DNA of 64,000 nucleotides from Nocardioides humi (GCF_006494775.1 NZ_CP041146.1:2542001-2606000), one strand, 5' to 3'. Counted from the first letter of the stretch, positions 50,324 through 58,969 are shown. Notes: generated from the sequence alone by a model not told the origin. A program made the numbers and translations.

Positions 50324-50911
50324 TCAGGCCAGCGCGTCCAGCGCCTGACCCACCCGGGCGAGGAGGCGGGCCGGGTCGAGATCCACGCCCGCGGGTACGA
50401 CGGTCAGCTGGGCGTCGCGCTGGAGGACGGCGAGCCCGTGGACGGCCGCCCAGCCGAGGGTGGCCAGCTCCTCGGCGGGCACCGACGCGCCCCACCCCTG
50501 CTCCTGCGCGGCGTGGACCAGCTCGAGCATCAGCGCCCGGTGGGCGAGGCGGGCGGCGCGGAGCCGGGGGTCGTCGACGTGGAGCAGCTCGGGGCGGAAC
50601 ATGACGTCGAACATGGTCGGCTGGCGGGCGGCGAACTCGACGTACGCGACGGCCGACGCCACGACCTGCTGGCCACGGTCCGCGGGCACCCCGGCCACCG
50701 CCTCACGGGTCCGGGAGACCAGCAGGTCGAAGCCCTCGACGGCGAGCGCGGTGAACAGTCCGGCGCGGTCCTCGAAGTGGTGGGCGGTCGCCTGGTGGGA
50801 GACGCCGACCCGGCGCGCGATCCCGCGCAGGCTGGCCCGCGCGAGCCCGTTGGCCATGATCTCCTGCTCGGCCGCCCGCAGCAGCCGCTGGCGCAGGTCG
50901 CCGTGCCTCAT
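50324..50911 (-). CDS. TetR-family regulator
   Basis: 195 aa. Helix-turn-helix at ~8-52: LRQRLLRAAEQEIMANGLARASLRGIARRVGVSHQATAHHFEDRAGLFTAL. The ligand domain matches the WHG/TetR_C_33 type (YVEFAARQPTMFDVMFRPELLHVDDPRL). Its ATG overlaps the MMPL gene's stop (ATGA), so it is co-expressed with the transporter. The 21-bp perfect palindrome at 53915-53935, at the MMPL promoter, is its likely operator. Confidence 0.88.
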   Translation of the reverse strand: MRHGDLRQRLLRAAEQEIMANGLARASLRGIARRVGVSHQATAHHFEDRAGLFTALAVEGFDLLVSRTREAVAGVPADRGQQVVASAVAYVEFAARQPTMFDVMFRPELLHVDDPRLRAARLAHRALMLELVHAAQEQGWGASVPAEELATLGWAAVHGLAVLQRDAQLTVVPAGVDLDPARLLARVGQALDALA

Positions 50912-53895
50912 CGCGCGGCCTTCTGCGGCCACCACAGCCGCCGGCCGAGCACGGTCGCCAGCGCCGGCACGAGCAGCGAGCGCACCACGAAGGTGTCGAG
51001 CAGCAGGCCGACCGCGATCGTGAAGCCCACCTGGCCGATCGTCGTCACGCGGCCCGCCAGCAGCGCCATCATCGACACCGCGAAGATCACGCCCGCGGAG
51101 GTGATCACGCCGCCGGTCGCGGCGGTAGCCCGCGCGATCCCGGACGCCGCGCCGTCGGGCGCCTCCTCGCGGATCCGCTTGGTCAGCAGCAGGTTGTAGT
51201 CGGCGCCGACCGCGACGAGCACCACGAACGCCACCGCGGCGACGGTCCAGTCCAGCTGGATGCCGAGGCCGTACTGCCACACGAGCACCGAGAGGCCGAT
51301 CGCGGCGACGTACGACAGCACGACCGTCGCCATCAGCGCGAGCGCCGCGACCACGCTCCGGAGCAGCAGGAGCAGGACGAGGAAGACCGCCACCAGCGCG
51401 AAGCCGGCGATCACCTCGAGATCGGACAGGGAGTAGCGCCGCAGGTCGGCGTTGGTGCTGGCCATGCCGGTCGTGACGACCTCGGCGCCGTCGAGGGCGG
51501 TGCCGTTGAGCGAGGTCGCCACGATGGTCCGGATGTCCTCGACCCGGTCGGAGGCCTCGGGCCCGAAGGCGTCGGTGGAGCCGAGTACCGCGAGCCGCGC
51601 GGTGCGGCCGTCCGGGGAGAGGTAGAGCCGCATGGCGGCGGCGAAGTCCTGGTCCTCGAGCGCGGCCGGCGGGAGGTAGAAGCCGCCGCTCACCGGGTCG
51701 TCGGCGGCGGACCGGGTCTCGCGGAGGTGCCGGGCGGCGGCCTCGAGGCCGTCCTCGAGCTCCGGCAACGACGCGGCGACCTGCTGGGTGCCGCCGTGCA
51801 GCCGGCCCGCACCGGCGGCGAGCTCCTCGGCTCCCGCGGACAGCTCGCCGAGCCGGTCGGCGAAGACCCGCTGGCCGTCGGCGAGCTGCCGGCTGCCGTC
51901 GCGGGCCTGCGCCAGGCCGGCGCGCAGCTGCTGCAGGCCGGTCCGGAGCTCGCCGCCACCGTCGGCCAGCGCTCGCGCCCCGGCGGCCGCCTGGCGCAGT
52001 CCGGGCAGGAGCTGGTCGCGCTCGGCCTCCCAGATCTGCCGGATGCCGGTGCGCGCCTGGCGACAGGCGGGATCGAGGCCGCAGGTGAGGCTCTTGGTGG
52101 CGAGGGCGTCGTACACGAGCGCGAGGCCGTCGACCGCCACCTGGACCTGGTCGGCGGCGGTCTCCAGCCCGTCGGCGAGGCCGCCCGCACCCGCGCGCAG
52201 GTCGCCGGTGCCGGCGATCGCGGCGTCGGCGCCGTCGAGCAGCCTCGTCATGCCCTTGGTCAGCCGGCGGGTCGAGGCGGCGATCCGGCCGGCGCCGTCG
52301 ACCGCCTGGTCCGCGCCCGCGGCGAGCCGCCCGGCGCCGGCGTCCAGTCGTCCCGCGCCGTCGGCCAGCTCCTCGGCGCCACCGGCGCCCTCGGCGACCT
52401 CTCCCCTGGCCCGGTCGAGCTCGTCGCCGACGAGACCGGCCTGGTGGGCGACCGACGCCTCCGTGATGGGTACGCCGAGCGGGCGGGTCACGCCGCGCAC
52501 CAGCTCCACCCCGTCGTGCTGGGCGACCGCGGCGGCGGCGCGCTCGAGGACGGCGAGATCCTTGCTGGTGCGCAGGTCGTGGTCGGCGCGCACCAGGACG
52601 TAGTCCGGCAGCACCTCGTTGACCGGGAAGTGCCGCGCGAGCAGGGCGTAGCCCCGGTTGCTCTCGGCGTCCTGCGGGAGCGGGTCGCGGACGTCGTACG
52701 ACAGGTCGGCCAGGGGGAACAGGGCCGCCAGCAGCGCGAGGGGCACGAGCGAGGCGGCGAGCATCCGGACCGGGTGCGCGGCGACGACGTCGGCGACCCG
52801 CTGCCACACGCCCGCGGCCTTCGAGGTGCGCGGCTCGGCCCAGCCGCGGCGGCCGGCGAGCGCGAGCAGGGCGGGAGTCAGGGTGAGGCTGACGAGCAGG
52901 TTGACCGCGATGCTGACCGCGACCGCGGGCCCGGTGGTGTTGAAGAAGCCGAGGTCGGCGAGCGCCATGGCGAGGGTGGCCAGGACGACGGTGACCGCCG
53001 AGCCCGCGATGACCGAGCCCACCCGGGTCGCGGCGATCGCGGCGGCCCGCGCCGGCTCGACGCCCAGCCGGCGCTGCTCGTGGTAGCGCGCGACCAGGAA
53101 GACGGCGTAGTCGGTGCCGGCGCCGAGGACGATCGCGGTGAGGAAGGAGCCGCTGAAGGTGGAGACCGCGAACAGGTCCTGCAGCCCGCACCACGCCACC
53201 ACCGCGCGCCCGAGCCCCAGGCCCAGCCCGACGACGGTGAGGATGAGCGCCGGGATCGCGAACGAGCGGTAGATCAGGAACAGGATCAGCGCGATCAGGC
53301 CGATGGTGACGACGGTGATCCGCACGACGCTGTGCTCGGTCTCGGTCGCGAGGTCCACCACGGTCGCGGTCGGGCCGGTCACCTCGACGGTGAGGCCGTC
53401 GGGAGCGCGCTCGCCCACGATGGCGCGGACGGCGGCGACCTGGCGCAGCGACGACGGCGCGCCGGTCGCGCCGGTGATGCCGACCAGCAGGTAGCGCGCC
53501 TGCCGGTCCTCGCTGGTGAGCGCCCGGCGCAGCGCGGGGTCGCGGACATCCTGGACGAACGCGACGTCGTCCTCGTCCTCGGCGAGCGCGGCGACCAGCC
53601 CCTCGGCGTACCGGCGGTCCGCCTTGGTCAGCCCGGACGTCCGCTCCATCGCGACCACGATGAAGCTCTCGCTGTCGCCGCTGCTGAACTCCTCGTTCAT
53701 CAGCTCGACCGCCCGCATCGACGGGGCGTCCTTCGGCACCATGGGCGAGGAGTCCCGCCCGGCGATCTCCTCCAGCTGCGGCACGGCCACGTTCATCACG
53801 GCCGTGATCGCCAGCCAGGCGAGCACCACCCACCCGGCATGCCGTACGGCGAGACGCGCGTAGCCCGCGGCCCGGTCGCCCTGCGTCGTCCCCAC
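50908..53895 (-). CDS. MMPL/RND-superfamily transporter
   Basis: 995 aa. Two repeats of 1+5 membrane helices with large outer loops. Half 1: helix ~20-40, outer loop with FSSGDSESFIVVAMER, then helices ~190-380 including VLGAGTDYAVFLVARYHEQRR (charge-relay GxDYAxFL motif). Half 2 repeats this with VLVAVGADYNLLLTKRIREEA near residue 910. The second outer loop has a long heptad-like segment rich in GAGRLAAGADQ-type repeats (~480-700). Exports lipids or drugs using proton force in actinobacteria. GTG start; -10 TCTAGT lies eight bases upstream. The promoter is covered by the TetR palindrome. Confidence 0.9.
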   Translation of the reverse strand: MGTTQGDRAAGYARLAVRHAGWVVLAWLAITAVMNVAVPQLEEIAGRDSSPMVPKDAPSMRAVELMNEEFSSGDSESFIVVAMERTSGLTKADRRYAEGLVAALAEDEDDVAFVQDVRDPALRRALTSEDRQARYLLVGITGATGAPSSLRQVAAVRAIVGERAPDGLTVEVTGPTATVVDLATETEHSVVRITVVTIGLIALILFLIYRSFAIPALILTVVGLGLGLGRAVVAWCGLQDLFAVSTFSGSFLTAIVLGAGTDYAVFLVARYHEQRRLGVEPARAAAIAATRVGSVIAGSAVTVVLATLAMALADLGFFNTTGPAVAVSIAVNLLVSLTLTPALLALAGRRGWAEPRTSKAAGVWQRVADVVAAHPVRMLAASLVPLALLAALFPLADLSYDVRDPLPQDAESNRGYALLARHFPVNEVLPDYVLVRADHDLRTSKDLAVLERAAAAVAQHDGVELVRGVTRPLGVPITEASVAHQAGLVGDELDRARGEVAEGAGGAEELADGAGRLDAGAGRLAAGADQAVDGAGRIAASTRRLTKGMTRLLDGADAAIAGTGDLRAGAGGLADGLETAADQVQVAVDGLALVYDALATKSLTCGLDPACRQARTGIRQIWEAERDQLLPGLRQAAAGARALADGGGELRTGLQQLRAGLAQARDGSRQLADGQRVFADRLGELSAGAEELAAGAGRLHGGTQQVAASLPELEDGLEAAARHLRETRSAADDPVSGGFYLPPAALEDQDFAAAMRLYLSPDGRTARLAVLGSTDAFGPEASDRVEDIRTIVATSLNGTALDGAEVVTTGMASTNADLRRYSLSDLEVIAGFALVAVFLVLLLLLRSVVAALALMATVVLSYVAAIGLSVLVWQYGLGIQLDWTVAAVAFVVLVAVGADYNLLLTKRIREEAPDGAASGIARATAATGGVITSAGVIFAVSMMALLAGRVTTIGQVGFTIAVGLLLDTFVVRSLLVPALATVLGRRLWWPQKAAR

Positions 53896-53914
53896 CGGGC
53901 GAAACTAGAACCGG

Positions 53915-53935
53915 TTCCTTGCCAGTGGCAAGGAA
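53915..53935. promoter_or_regulatory. 21-bp perfect palindrome, likely TetR operator
   Basis: Arms TTCCTTGCCA and TGGCAAGGAA around a single G. On the minus strand its TTGCCA serves as -35 for the MMPL gene, with -10 TCTAGT 16 bases on. It also lies between the divergent MMPL and flavoprotein genes, so a single repressor could control both. Confidence 0.75.
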
Positions 53936-53978
53936 GTGTGGCGCGGGCCACGGGGGCCGGTGTGGCAGGCTCCCCGGC

Positions 53979-55697
53979 GTGACCCAGGACGCGATGCAGG
54001 GATTCGAGCCGGACGCGATCGTCGTGGGGGCCGGCCTGGCCGGGCTGGTCGCGACGTACGAGGCGACCCGCGCGGGCAGGCGGGTGCTCGTGCTCGACCA
54101 GGAGAACCGCGCCAATCTCGGCGGCCAGGCGTTCTGGTCGCTGGGCGGGCTGTTCCTCGTCGACACCCCCGAGCAGCGGCGGATGGGGATCAAGGACTCC
54201 TTCGAGCTGGCCTGGCAGGACTGGCAGGGCTCGGCCGGGTTCGACCGGGTGGACGCGGAGCACGACGGGACACCCGGGCAGGACCACTGGGCGCGGCAGT
54301 GGGCCGAGGCGTACGTCGGGTTCGCGGCGGGCGAGAAGCGGTCGTACCTGCGCGAGCTGGGCCTGAAGGTGCTGCCGTTCGTCGGCTGGGCCGAGCGCGG
54401 CCGCGGCGACGCGTCCGGGCACGGCAACTCCGTCCCCCGCTTCCACCTCACCTGGGGCACCGGCCCCGAGGTGGTCCGGGTCTTCCTCGAGCCGGTGCTC
54501 GCGGCCGAGGAGGCCGGGCTGGTCCGCTTCGGCTTCCGGCACCGCGTCGACGCCCTGGTCAAGGACGGCGACACCGTGGTGGGCGTGCGCGGGGCGGTCC
54601 TGGAGCCGTCCTCGGTCGAGCGCGGCGTCGAGTCGACCCGCGTCGAGGCCGAGGAGTTCGAGCTGCGCGCGCCGGCGGTCGTGGTCACCACCGGCGGCAT
54701 CGGCCACAACCACGAGCTGATCCGTGCCAGCTGGCCGGCCGACCGGCTCGGCCCCGCCCCGGCGCACATGATCAGCGGCGTCCCGGCGTACGTCGACGGG
54801 CGCGGCCTCGCGATCGCCGCGGACGCCGGCGCGCGGCTGGTCAACCCGGACCGGATGTGGCACTACACCGAGGGCATCCACAACTGGGACCCGGTCTGGC
54901 CCGACCACGCGATCCGGATCATCCCGGGGCCGTCGTCGCTGTGGTTCGACGCCACCGGGCAGCGGCTGCCGGCGCCGAACTACCCCGGCTTCGACAGCCT
55001 CGGCACCCTCGCGACGATCGGCGCGACCGGCTACGACTACACCTGGTTCGTGCTGACCCAGTCGATCATCGAGAAGGAGTTCGCCCTCTCCGGCTCCGAG
55101 CAGAACCCCGACATCACCGGCAAGGACGTCCGCGTGATGCTGCGGGCCCGGCTGGCGAAGGGGGCGCCCGCACCGGTGGAGAGGTTCAAGACCGACGGCC
55201 GCGACTTCGTCGTGGCGTCCTCGCTCGAGTCGCTGGTCGACGGCATGAACGCCATCGTCTCCGCCGACTCCCCGGCGCGCGGGCCGCTGCTCGACGCCGA
55301 CGTGCTGCGACGGCAGATCGCCGCGCGGGACGCGGAGCTGGACAACGCCTTCAGCAAGGACTTCCAGCTGATGGCGATCGCCAACGCCCGCCGCTCCCGC
55401 ACCGACAAGCTGATCCGCGTCGCCAAGCCGCACCGGATCCTCGACCCCGAGCACGGCCCGCTCATCGCCGTACGCCTCAACATCCTGACCCGCAAGACCC
55501 TCGGCGGCATCGCCACCGACCTCTCCTCCCGCGCCGTCGACGCCGCCGGATCGGTCATCCCCGGCCTGTACGCCGCCGGCGAGGTCGCCGGCTTCGGCGG
55601 CGGCGGGGTGCACGGCTACAACGCGCTCGAGGGGACCTTCCTCGGCGGCTGCATCTTCTCCGGACGGGCCGCGGGACGGGCGATCGCGCGGGGCTGA
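53979..55697 (+). CDS. FAD-dependent dehydrogenase, fumarate reductase/KstD-like flavoprotein
   Basis: 572 aa from GTG, seven bases after CAGGCT (53966-53971). Rossmann FAD site AIVVGAGLAGLVATYEATRAGRRVLVLDQE at the N-terminus, NLGGQAFWSLGGLFLVDTPEQRRMGI, VVVTTGGIGHNHELIRASW and the C-terminal FAD loop IPGLYAAGEVAGFGGGGVHGYNALEGTFLGGCIFSGRAAGRAIA. These are marks of the FAD-binding dehydrogenase family related to 3-ketosteroid delta-1-dehydrogenases, but the substrate is unknown. Divergent from the MMPL gene and sharing the TetR operator region. Confidence 0.88.
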   Translation: MTQDAMQGFEPDAIVVGAGLAGLVATYEATRAGRRVLVLDQENRANLGGQAFWSLGGLFLVDTPEQRRMGIKDSFELAWQDWQGSAGFDRVDAEHDGTPGQDHWARQWAEAYVGFAAGEKRSYLRELGLKVLPFVGWAERGRGDASGHGNSVPRFHLTWGTGPEVVRVFLEPVLAAEEAGLVRFGFRHRVDALVKDGDTVVGVRGAVLEPSSVERGVESTRVEAEEFELRAPAVVVTTGGIGHNHELIRASWPADRLGPAPAHMISGVPAYVDGRGLAIAADAGARLVNPDRMWHYTEGIHNWDPVWPDHAIRIIPGPSSLWFDATGQRLPAPNYPGFDSLGTLATIGATGYDYTWFVLTQSIIEKEFALSGSEQNPDITGKDVRVMLRARLAKGAPAPVERFKTDGRDFVVASSLESLVDGMNAIVSADSPARGPLLDADVLRRQIAARDAELDNAFSKDFQLMAIANARRSRTDKLIRVAKPHRILDPEHGPLIAVRLNILTRKTLGGIATDLSSRAVDAAGSVIPGLYAAGEVAGFGGGGVHGYNALEGTFLGGCIFSGRAAGRAIARG

Positions 55698-55704
55698 GCG
55701 AGTT

Positions 55705-55867
55705 AGAGGTTCCACCAGTAGGTGACGCCTGCTGCGCGCCGCGACGCACGCACGCTGGCGGCGTTGCGGCCGCTCGAAAGGCGATCCAGCCTGCCTTCGC
55801 GACCGCGCCTTGCCATCGCACGCGCCTCGCGACGCTCGCGACGACGCCACCTACTGGCGGAACCTCT
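55705..55867. mobile_element. palindromic element E1 (intergenic copy)
   Basis: 163 bp bounded by 23-bp inverted repeats with two mismatches (55705-55727 AGAGGTTCCACCAGTAGGTG plus ACG; 55845-55867). The interior, read on the minus strand, aligns with E2 and E3 (TGGCAAGGCG, CGCGAAGGCAG, GCAACGCCGCC, GGCGCGCAGCAG). The terminal arms differ in sequence from those of E2 and E3. Confidence 0.75.
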
Positions 55868-55973
55868 TATCCACAGGTCGCTCGATGCCGGTTGGCCGAC
55901 GCCCCCGGCGATGGCACGATCTCGGCAGCCGTCGCACCGAGCCGGCGAGTCCTACACTGAAGGGGTGGACCTC

Positions 55974-56525
55974 GTGAACGATCCGCAGATCTGGACGCTC
56001 CTCGGCGTGTTCAGCGCCATGATGTTCGCGGCGCTCGGCATCTCCACCCGCTACACGGTGTCCACGCTGCGCGCCGAGATCCGGGCCGTGGACGCGAAGC
56101 ACGACGGCCGGGCCGACGTCCTCGCCGCGCGGACCGACGCCCTCGCCGCCCAGATGGCGGCCGGCTTCGCTGCCGTGGACGCGCGGTTCGTTGGAGTCGA
56201 CACACGGTTCGACGCGTTGGAGCAGCGGTTCGACGACAAGATCGACGGGGTCAAGACCCAGCTCGACGCCAAGATCGACGGGGTCAAGACCCAGCTCGAC
56301 GCCAAGATCGACGGGCTCGAGACCCGGCTCGACGCCAAGATCGACGGGCTCGAGACCCGGCTCGACGCCAAGATCGACGGGGTCGAAGCCCGGCTCGACG
56401 CCAAGATCGACCACGTGGCCGAGGTCGTCGGCATCCGGATCGACTCCGTGGACCACCGCCTCGGCGCGGTCGAGGACGACCTCAAGATCGTCAAGGCCCA
56501 TCTGCTGCGACATCCCGCCGCCTGA
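55974..56525 (+). CDS. membrane-anchored hendecad-repeat coiled-coil protein
   Basis: 183 aa from GTG 55974, eight bases after AAGGGG; a GTG at 55965 is an alternative. One N-terminal helix (IWTLLGVFSAMMFAALGI) anchors it, then a long coiled coil. Residues ~85-146 are five to six copies of an 11-residue unit, LDAKIDGVKTQ and close variants, from a 33-bp direct repeat. Eleven-residue periodicity gives a nearly straight helix bundle. TACACT (55953-55958) is a possible -10. Role unknown; may span or tether at the envelope. Convergent with the dehydrogenase. Confidence 0.8.
   Translation: MNDPQIWTLLGVFSAMMFAALGISTRYTVSTLRAEIRAVDAKHDGRADVLAARTDALAAQMAAGFAAVDARFVGVDTRFDALEQRFDDKIDGVKTQLDAKIDGVKTQLDAKIDGLETRLDAKIDGLETRLDAKIDGVEARLDAKIDHVAEVVGIRIDSVDHRLGAVEDDLKIVKAHLLRHPAA
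56229..56411. repeat. 33-bp coding tandem repeat
   Basis: Units at 56229-56261, 56262-56294, 56295-56327, 56328-56360 and 56361-56393, plus a partial sixth. Adjacent units 1-2 and 3-4 are almost identical in pairs, suggesting recent duplication. All are in frame. Confidence 0.88.
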
Positions 56526-56533
56526 CCCACCCG

Positions 56534-57682
56534 TCAGCGCGACGGGTCCACCAGGATCTTGGCGTGCTTCTCCGGGTCGCCGAGGTCCTCGAACGCCCCC
56601 GCCACCCCGTCCAGCCCGACCACGCCGGTCACGAGCGGGCGGACGTCGACCTTGCCGGAGGCGATCCACTGCAGGGTCTGGTGGAACTCGCTGGGGTCGT
56701 AGGCGAAGGCGAAGCGCAGGTCGATCTCCTTGTTGATCGCCATGGACGGCCGGAACGAGTCCTCGCCCATGCACACGCCGACGACGACCACCCGCGAGAG
56801 CAGCGGGGCGTGGGCGACGACGTGCTCGATCATGCCGGGGACGCCGACGCACTCGAAGACGACCGGCCCACGCGGCGTGGCGCCGGCCTTCTCGGCGGCG
56901 CGCATGACGCGGGCCCAGGGCAGGAGGGGGACGGCGCGCAGCCTGTCCATCGCGTCGATGCCGAGCTCGGCGAGGGCGATCGCCTCGGTGAGATAGCGCT
57001 TCGACTCGGCGAAGGACGCCCACGGCGACTCCTCGGCCGGGTCGACGACGACGTCGGCGCCCATCCTCTCGGCGAGCGCGCGGCGGCCGGCGGAGAAGTC
57101 GCTGGCGATGACATGGCGTACGCCGGTGGCCTTGAGCATCGCGATCACCGCCAGGCCGATCGGGCCGCAGCCGATGACGACGGCGGTGTCCTTCGCGCCG
57201 ACCTCGCCGCGGCGTACGGCGTGCAGCGCGACCGCCATCGGCTCGGTGAGCGCGGCGGCGGCGGGGTCGAGCTCGTCAGGCACGCGCATGGTCATCGACG
57301 GGACGGCGAGCACCTGCTCGGCGTACCCACCCGAGGCGAGCGGACTGAGCCCGGTCAGGTGCGTGGAGCCGCCCGCGCGCAGCACCGGCAGCGCGACGAC
57401 GCGGGTGCCGACGGGGTGCTGCCTGCGGGTGCGCGGGCCGTAGTCGGCGACGGTGCCGACGAACTCGTGACCCATCACGACGCGGTCGGTCGAGCGCATG
57501 AAGTGGTCGTACCCGAGCTCGGCGACGTCGGCCGCGGTCTCGTCGCAGTGCAGCCGGGCGTGCAGATCCGAGCCGCAGATGCCGCACCGCTCCACCTCGA
57601 TCAGCACCTGGCCCCGCTCGGGGGTCAGGTCGGGGAGGTCCTCGACGGTGAGCTCGGCCCGGTGGCAGACGACGGCGCGCAT
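56534..57682 (-). CDS. zinc-binding alcohol dehydrogenase-family protein (MDR)
   Basis: 382 aa. Catalytic zinc site: ERCGICGSDLHARLH (Cys ~34), VVMGHEFVGTV (His-Glu ~70) and TEPMAVALHAVRRG. Rossmann motif AVVIGCGPIGLAVIAMLKATG (~166). The structural-zinc loop with four Cys is missing (RTRRQHPVGTRVVALPVLRAGG instead). MRAVVCHRAELTVEDLPDLTPERGQVLIEV is a typical start. Oxidises an alcohol or reduces a carbonyl with NAD(P); substrate unknown. ATG follows CATGAT by six bases, so probably leaderless. Confidence 0.9.
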   Translation of the reverse strand: MRAVVCHRAELTVEDLPDLTPERGQVLIEVERCGICGSDLHARLHCDETAADVAELGYDHFMRSTDRVVMGHEFVGTVADYGPRTRRQHPVGTRVVALPVLRAGGSTHLTGLSPLASGGYAEQVLAVPSMTMRVPDELDPAAAALTEPMAVALHAVRRGEVGAKDTAVVIGCGPIGLAVIAMLKATGVRHVIASDFSAGRRALAERMGADVVVDPAEESPWASFAESKRYLTEAIALAELGIDAMDRLRAVPLLPWARVMRAAEKAGATPRGPVVFECVGVPGMIEHVVAHAPLLSRVVVVGVCMGEDSFRPSMAINKEIDLRFAFAYDPSEFHQTLQWIASGKVDVRPLVTGVVGLDGVAGAFEDLGDPEKHAKILVDPSR

Positions 57683-57689
57683 GCGGACA

Positions 57690-58337
57690 TCATGCCGCCC
57701 GGCGGGGGACGTAGTGGTCGAGCGGCTGCTGGCCGGTCAGCTCGCCGATCGCGCGCATGAGCAGGTCGGTCGCCTCCCGCACCTCCCCCTCCCGTACGTC
57801 GACAGGCGCGCCGACCACGACCGTGACCCGCCCGCGCCGCCAGCCCCGGCGGCCCGGTGGGTCGACGTCCGCGGTCCCGGCGAGGCCGACGGGCAGCACG
57901 ACGGCCTCCGGCACCGCCCGGGCGACCCGCACCACGCCGGTGTGACCGCGGTGCAGCCGGCCGTCCGGGGACCGGGTGCCCTCGGGGTAGATCGCCCACA
58001 CGCCGCCGTCCCGCAGCACCGCCGACGCCGCGCCCAGCGAGACAGCGGCGGCGTCGCCGCCGGAGCGGTCGACGGGGATCTGCCCGGTCGCCGAGCACAG
58101 CCAGCGCTCGAGGCGACCGCGCAGCCCGGCGCCGTCGTAGTACTCCGCCTTCGCCAGGAACCGCGGCTGCCGCGGCAGCACGAGGGAGAGCACGAGCGAG
58201 TCGATCTCGGCGAGGTGGTTGGCCGCGACGATCACCGGCCCGTGCGCAGGGACGCGGTCCAGGCCGGCCACGCGCGGGCGGGTGTACCACCGCACCACCG
58301 GCCCGAGCAGGACCCACTTGAGCACCCAGAACCACAC
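57690..58337 (-). CDS. 1-acyl-sn-glycerol-3-phosphate acyltransferase-like (PlsC family)
   Basis: 215 aa. The acyltransferase motifs are in order: block I NHLAEIDSLVL (~47), block II RFLAKAEYYDG, GQIPVDRSGGD, block III AIYPEGTRSPDGRLHRGHTGVVRVA (~125) and block IV VVLPVGLAG. A hydrophobic N-terminus (VVWFWVLKWVLLGPVV) anchors it at the membrane. GTG 58337 is chosen for AGAGG seven bases upstream; a start at 58394 would cross the operator. Probably adds an acyl chain to lysophosphatidate. Divergent from the TetR gene and sharing two TAGACA-type operators. Confidence 0.85.
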   Translation of the reverse strand: MWFWVLKWVLLGPVVRWYTRPRVAGLDRVPAHGPVIVAANHLAEIDSLVLSLVLPRQPRFLAKAEYYDGAGLRGRLERWLCSATGQIPVDRSGGDAAAVSLGAASAVLRDGGVWAIYPEGTRSPDGRLHRGHTGVVRVARAVPEAVVLPVGLAGTADVDPPGRRGWRRGRVTVVVGAPVDVREGEVREATDLLMRAIGELTGQQPLDHYVPRRAA

Positions 58338-58349
58338 GACGGACCTCTC

Positions 58350-58400
58350 GAGTAGACACTGTCTACTCCCAGTCTGGCCCACCGCCGTAGACAATGTCTA
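58350..58400. promoter_or_regulatory. two TetR-type operators between plsC-like and tetR genes
   Basis: Operator A (58350-58368) is a perfect 19-bp palindrome, GAGTAGACA-C-TGTCTACTC. Operator B (58388-58400) is TAGACA-A-TGTCTA and directly abuts the GTG of the tetR gene. Centres are 35 bp apart. The shared core TAGACA-N-TGTCTA points to one regulator, very likely the TetR protein encoded here. Confidence 0.8.
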
Positions 58401-58401
58401 G

Positions 58402-58965
58402 GTGAGCGCCCGCGACCACCTCGTCACCGTCGGCACCCGGCTCCTCGAGGAGCACGGTCTGGCCGGCATCTCGCTGCGCTCGATCGCGAACGCGGCCGGG
58501 GTGTCCCACGGCGCCCCGCGCCGCTACTTCCCGACCTACCAGGCCCTGCTGGCCGCCGTCGCCCGCGGCGGCCTCGAGGACCTCGACGCCGAGATCGGCC
58601 CGGCGCTCGCGGCCGACGACCTCCGAGCCGCCGCCCGCGCGTACCTCTCCTTCGCCCGCACCCGGCCGGAGATGTTCGCCCTGATCAGCCGGCACGACCT
58701 GCTCGAGGGCGCGGGCGGGAACCTGCGCGAGATCACCGGCCGCTGGTTCGCCGACCTCGGCGCCCTGCTCGCCCGCACGACCGGCCGCACGCCGCGCCCG
58801 GAGGAGTGCCTCGCGCTCTGGTCGGGGGTGCACGGCCTCGCCGCGCTCACCAGCCGCCGCGCCACCGAGCCGACCGGGATCGACCCGACCCGAGCGCTCG
58901 ACGTACTGCTGGAGAAGCACGGCACCCCGGCTCCGAGGAGCCGGGGTGCCGCGAGGAGCCGCTGA
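58402..58965 (+). CDS. TetR-family regulator
   Basis: 187 aa from a GTG with no leader. Helix-turn-helix at ~5-50: HLVTVGTRLLEEHGLAGISLRSIANAAGVSHGAPRRYFPTYQALLAAV. C-terminal domain of the WHG/TetR_C type (YLSFARTRPEMFALISRHDLL, LALWSGVHGLAAL). Operator B touches its start codon, so it is probably autoregulated and also controls the divergent acyltransferase gene. Its last codons overlap a strong hairpin (58920-58951). Confidence 0.87.
   Translation: MSARDHLVTVGTRLLEEHGLAGISLRSIANAAGVSHGAPRRYFPTYQALLAAVARGGLEDLDAEIGPALAADDLRAAARAYLSFARTRPEMFALISRHDLLEGAGGNLREITGRWFADLGALLARTTGRTPRPEECLALWSGVHGLAALTSRRATEPTGIDPTRALDVLLEKHGTPAPRSRGAARSR
58920..58951. terminator. hairpin between convergent tetR and pckG
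   Basis: Perfect 15-bp arms CGGCACCCCGGCTCC / GGAGCCGGGGTGCCG with a two-base loop, encoding the C-terminal TPAPRSRG of the TetR protein. No T-run follows, so a terminator role rests on its strength and position between genes that stop four bases apart. Confidence 0.55.
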
Positions 58966-58969
58966 AGAC

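Noticed and set aside
50324..54844. A 1506-codon minus-strand frame containing the TetR gene
   Set aside because: Only the 195 residues from 50911 are TetR-like; the upstream part is out of frame with the MMPL gene.
56229..56411. CRISPR-like direct repeats
   Set aside because: The 33-bp units are contiguous, in frame and encode a coiled coil.
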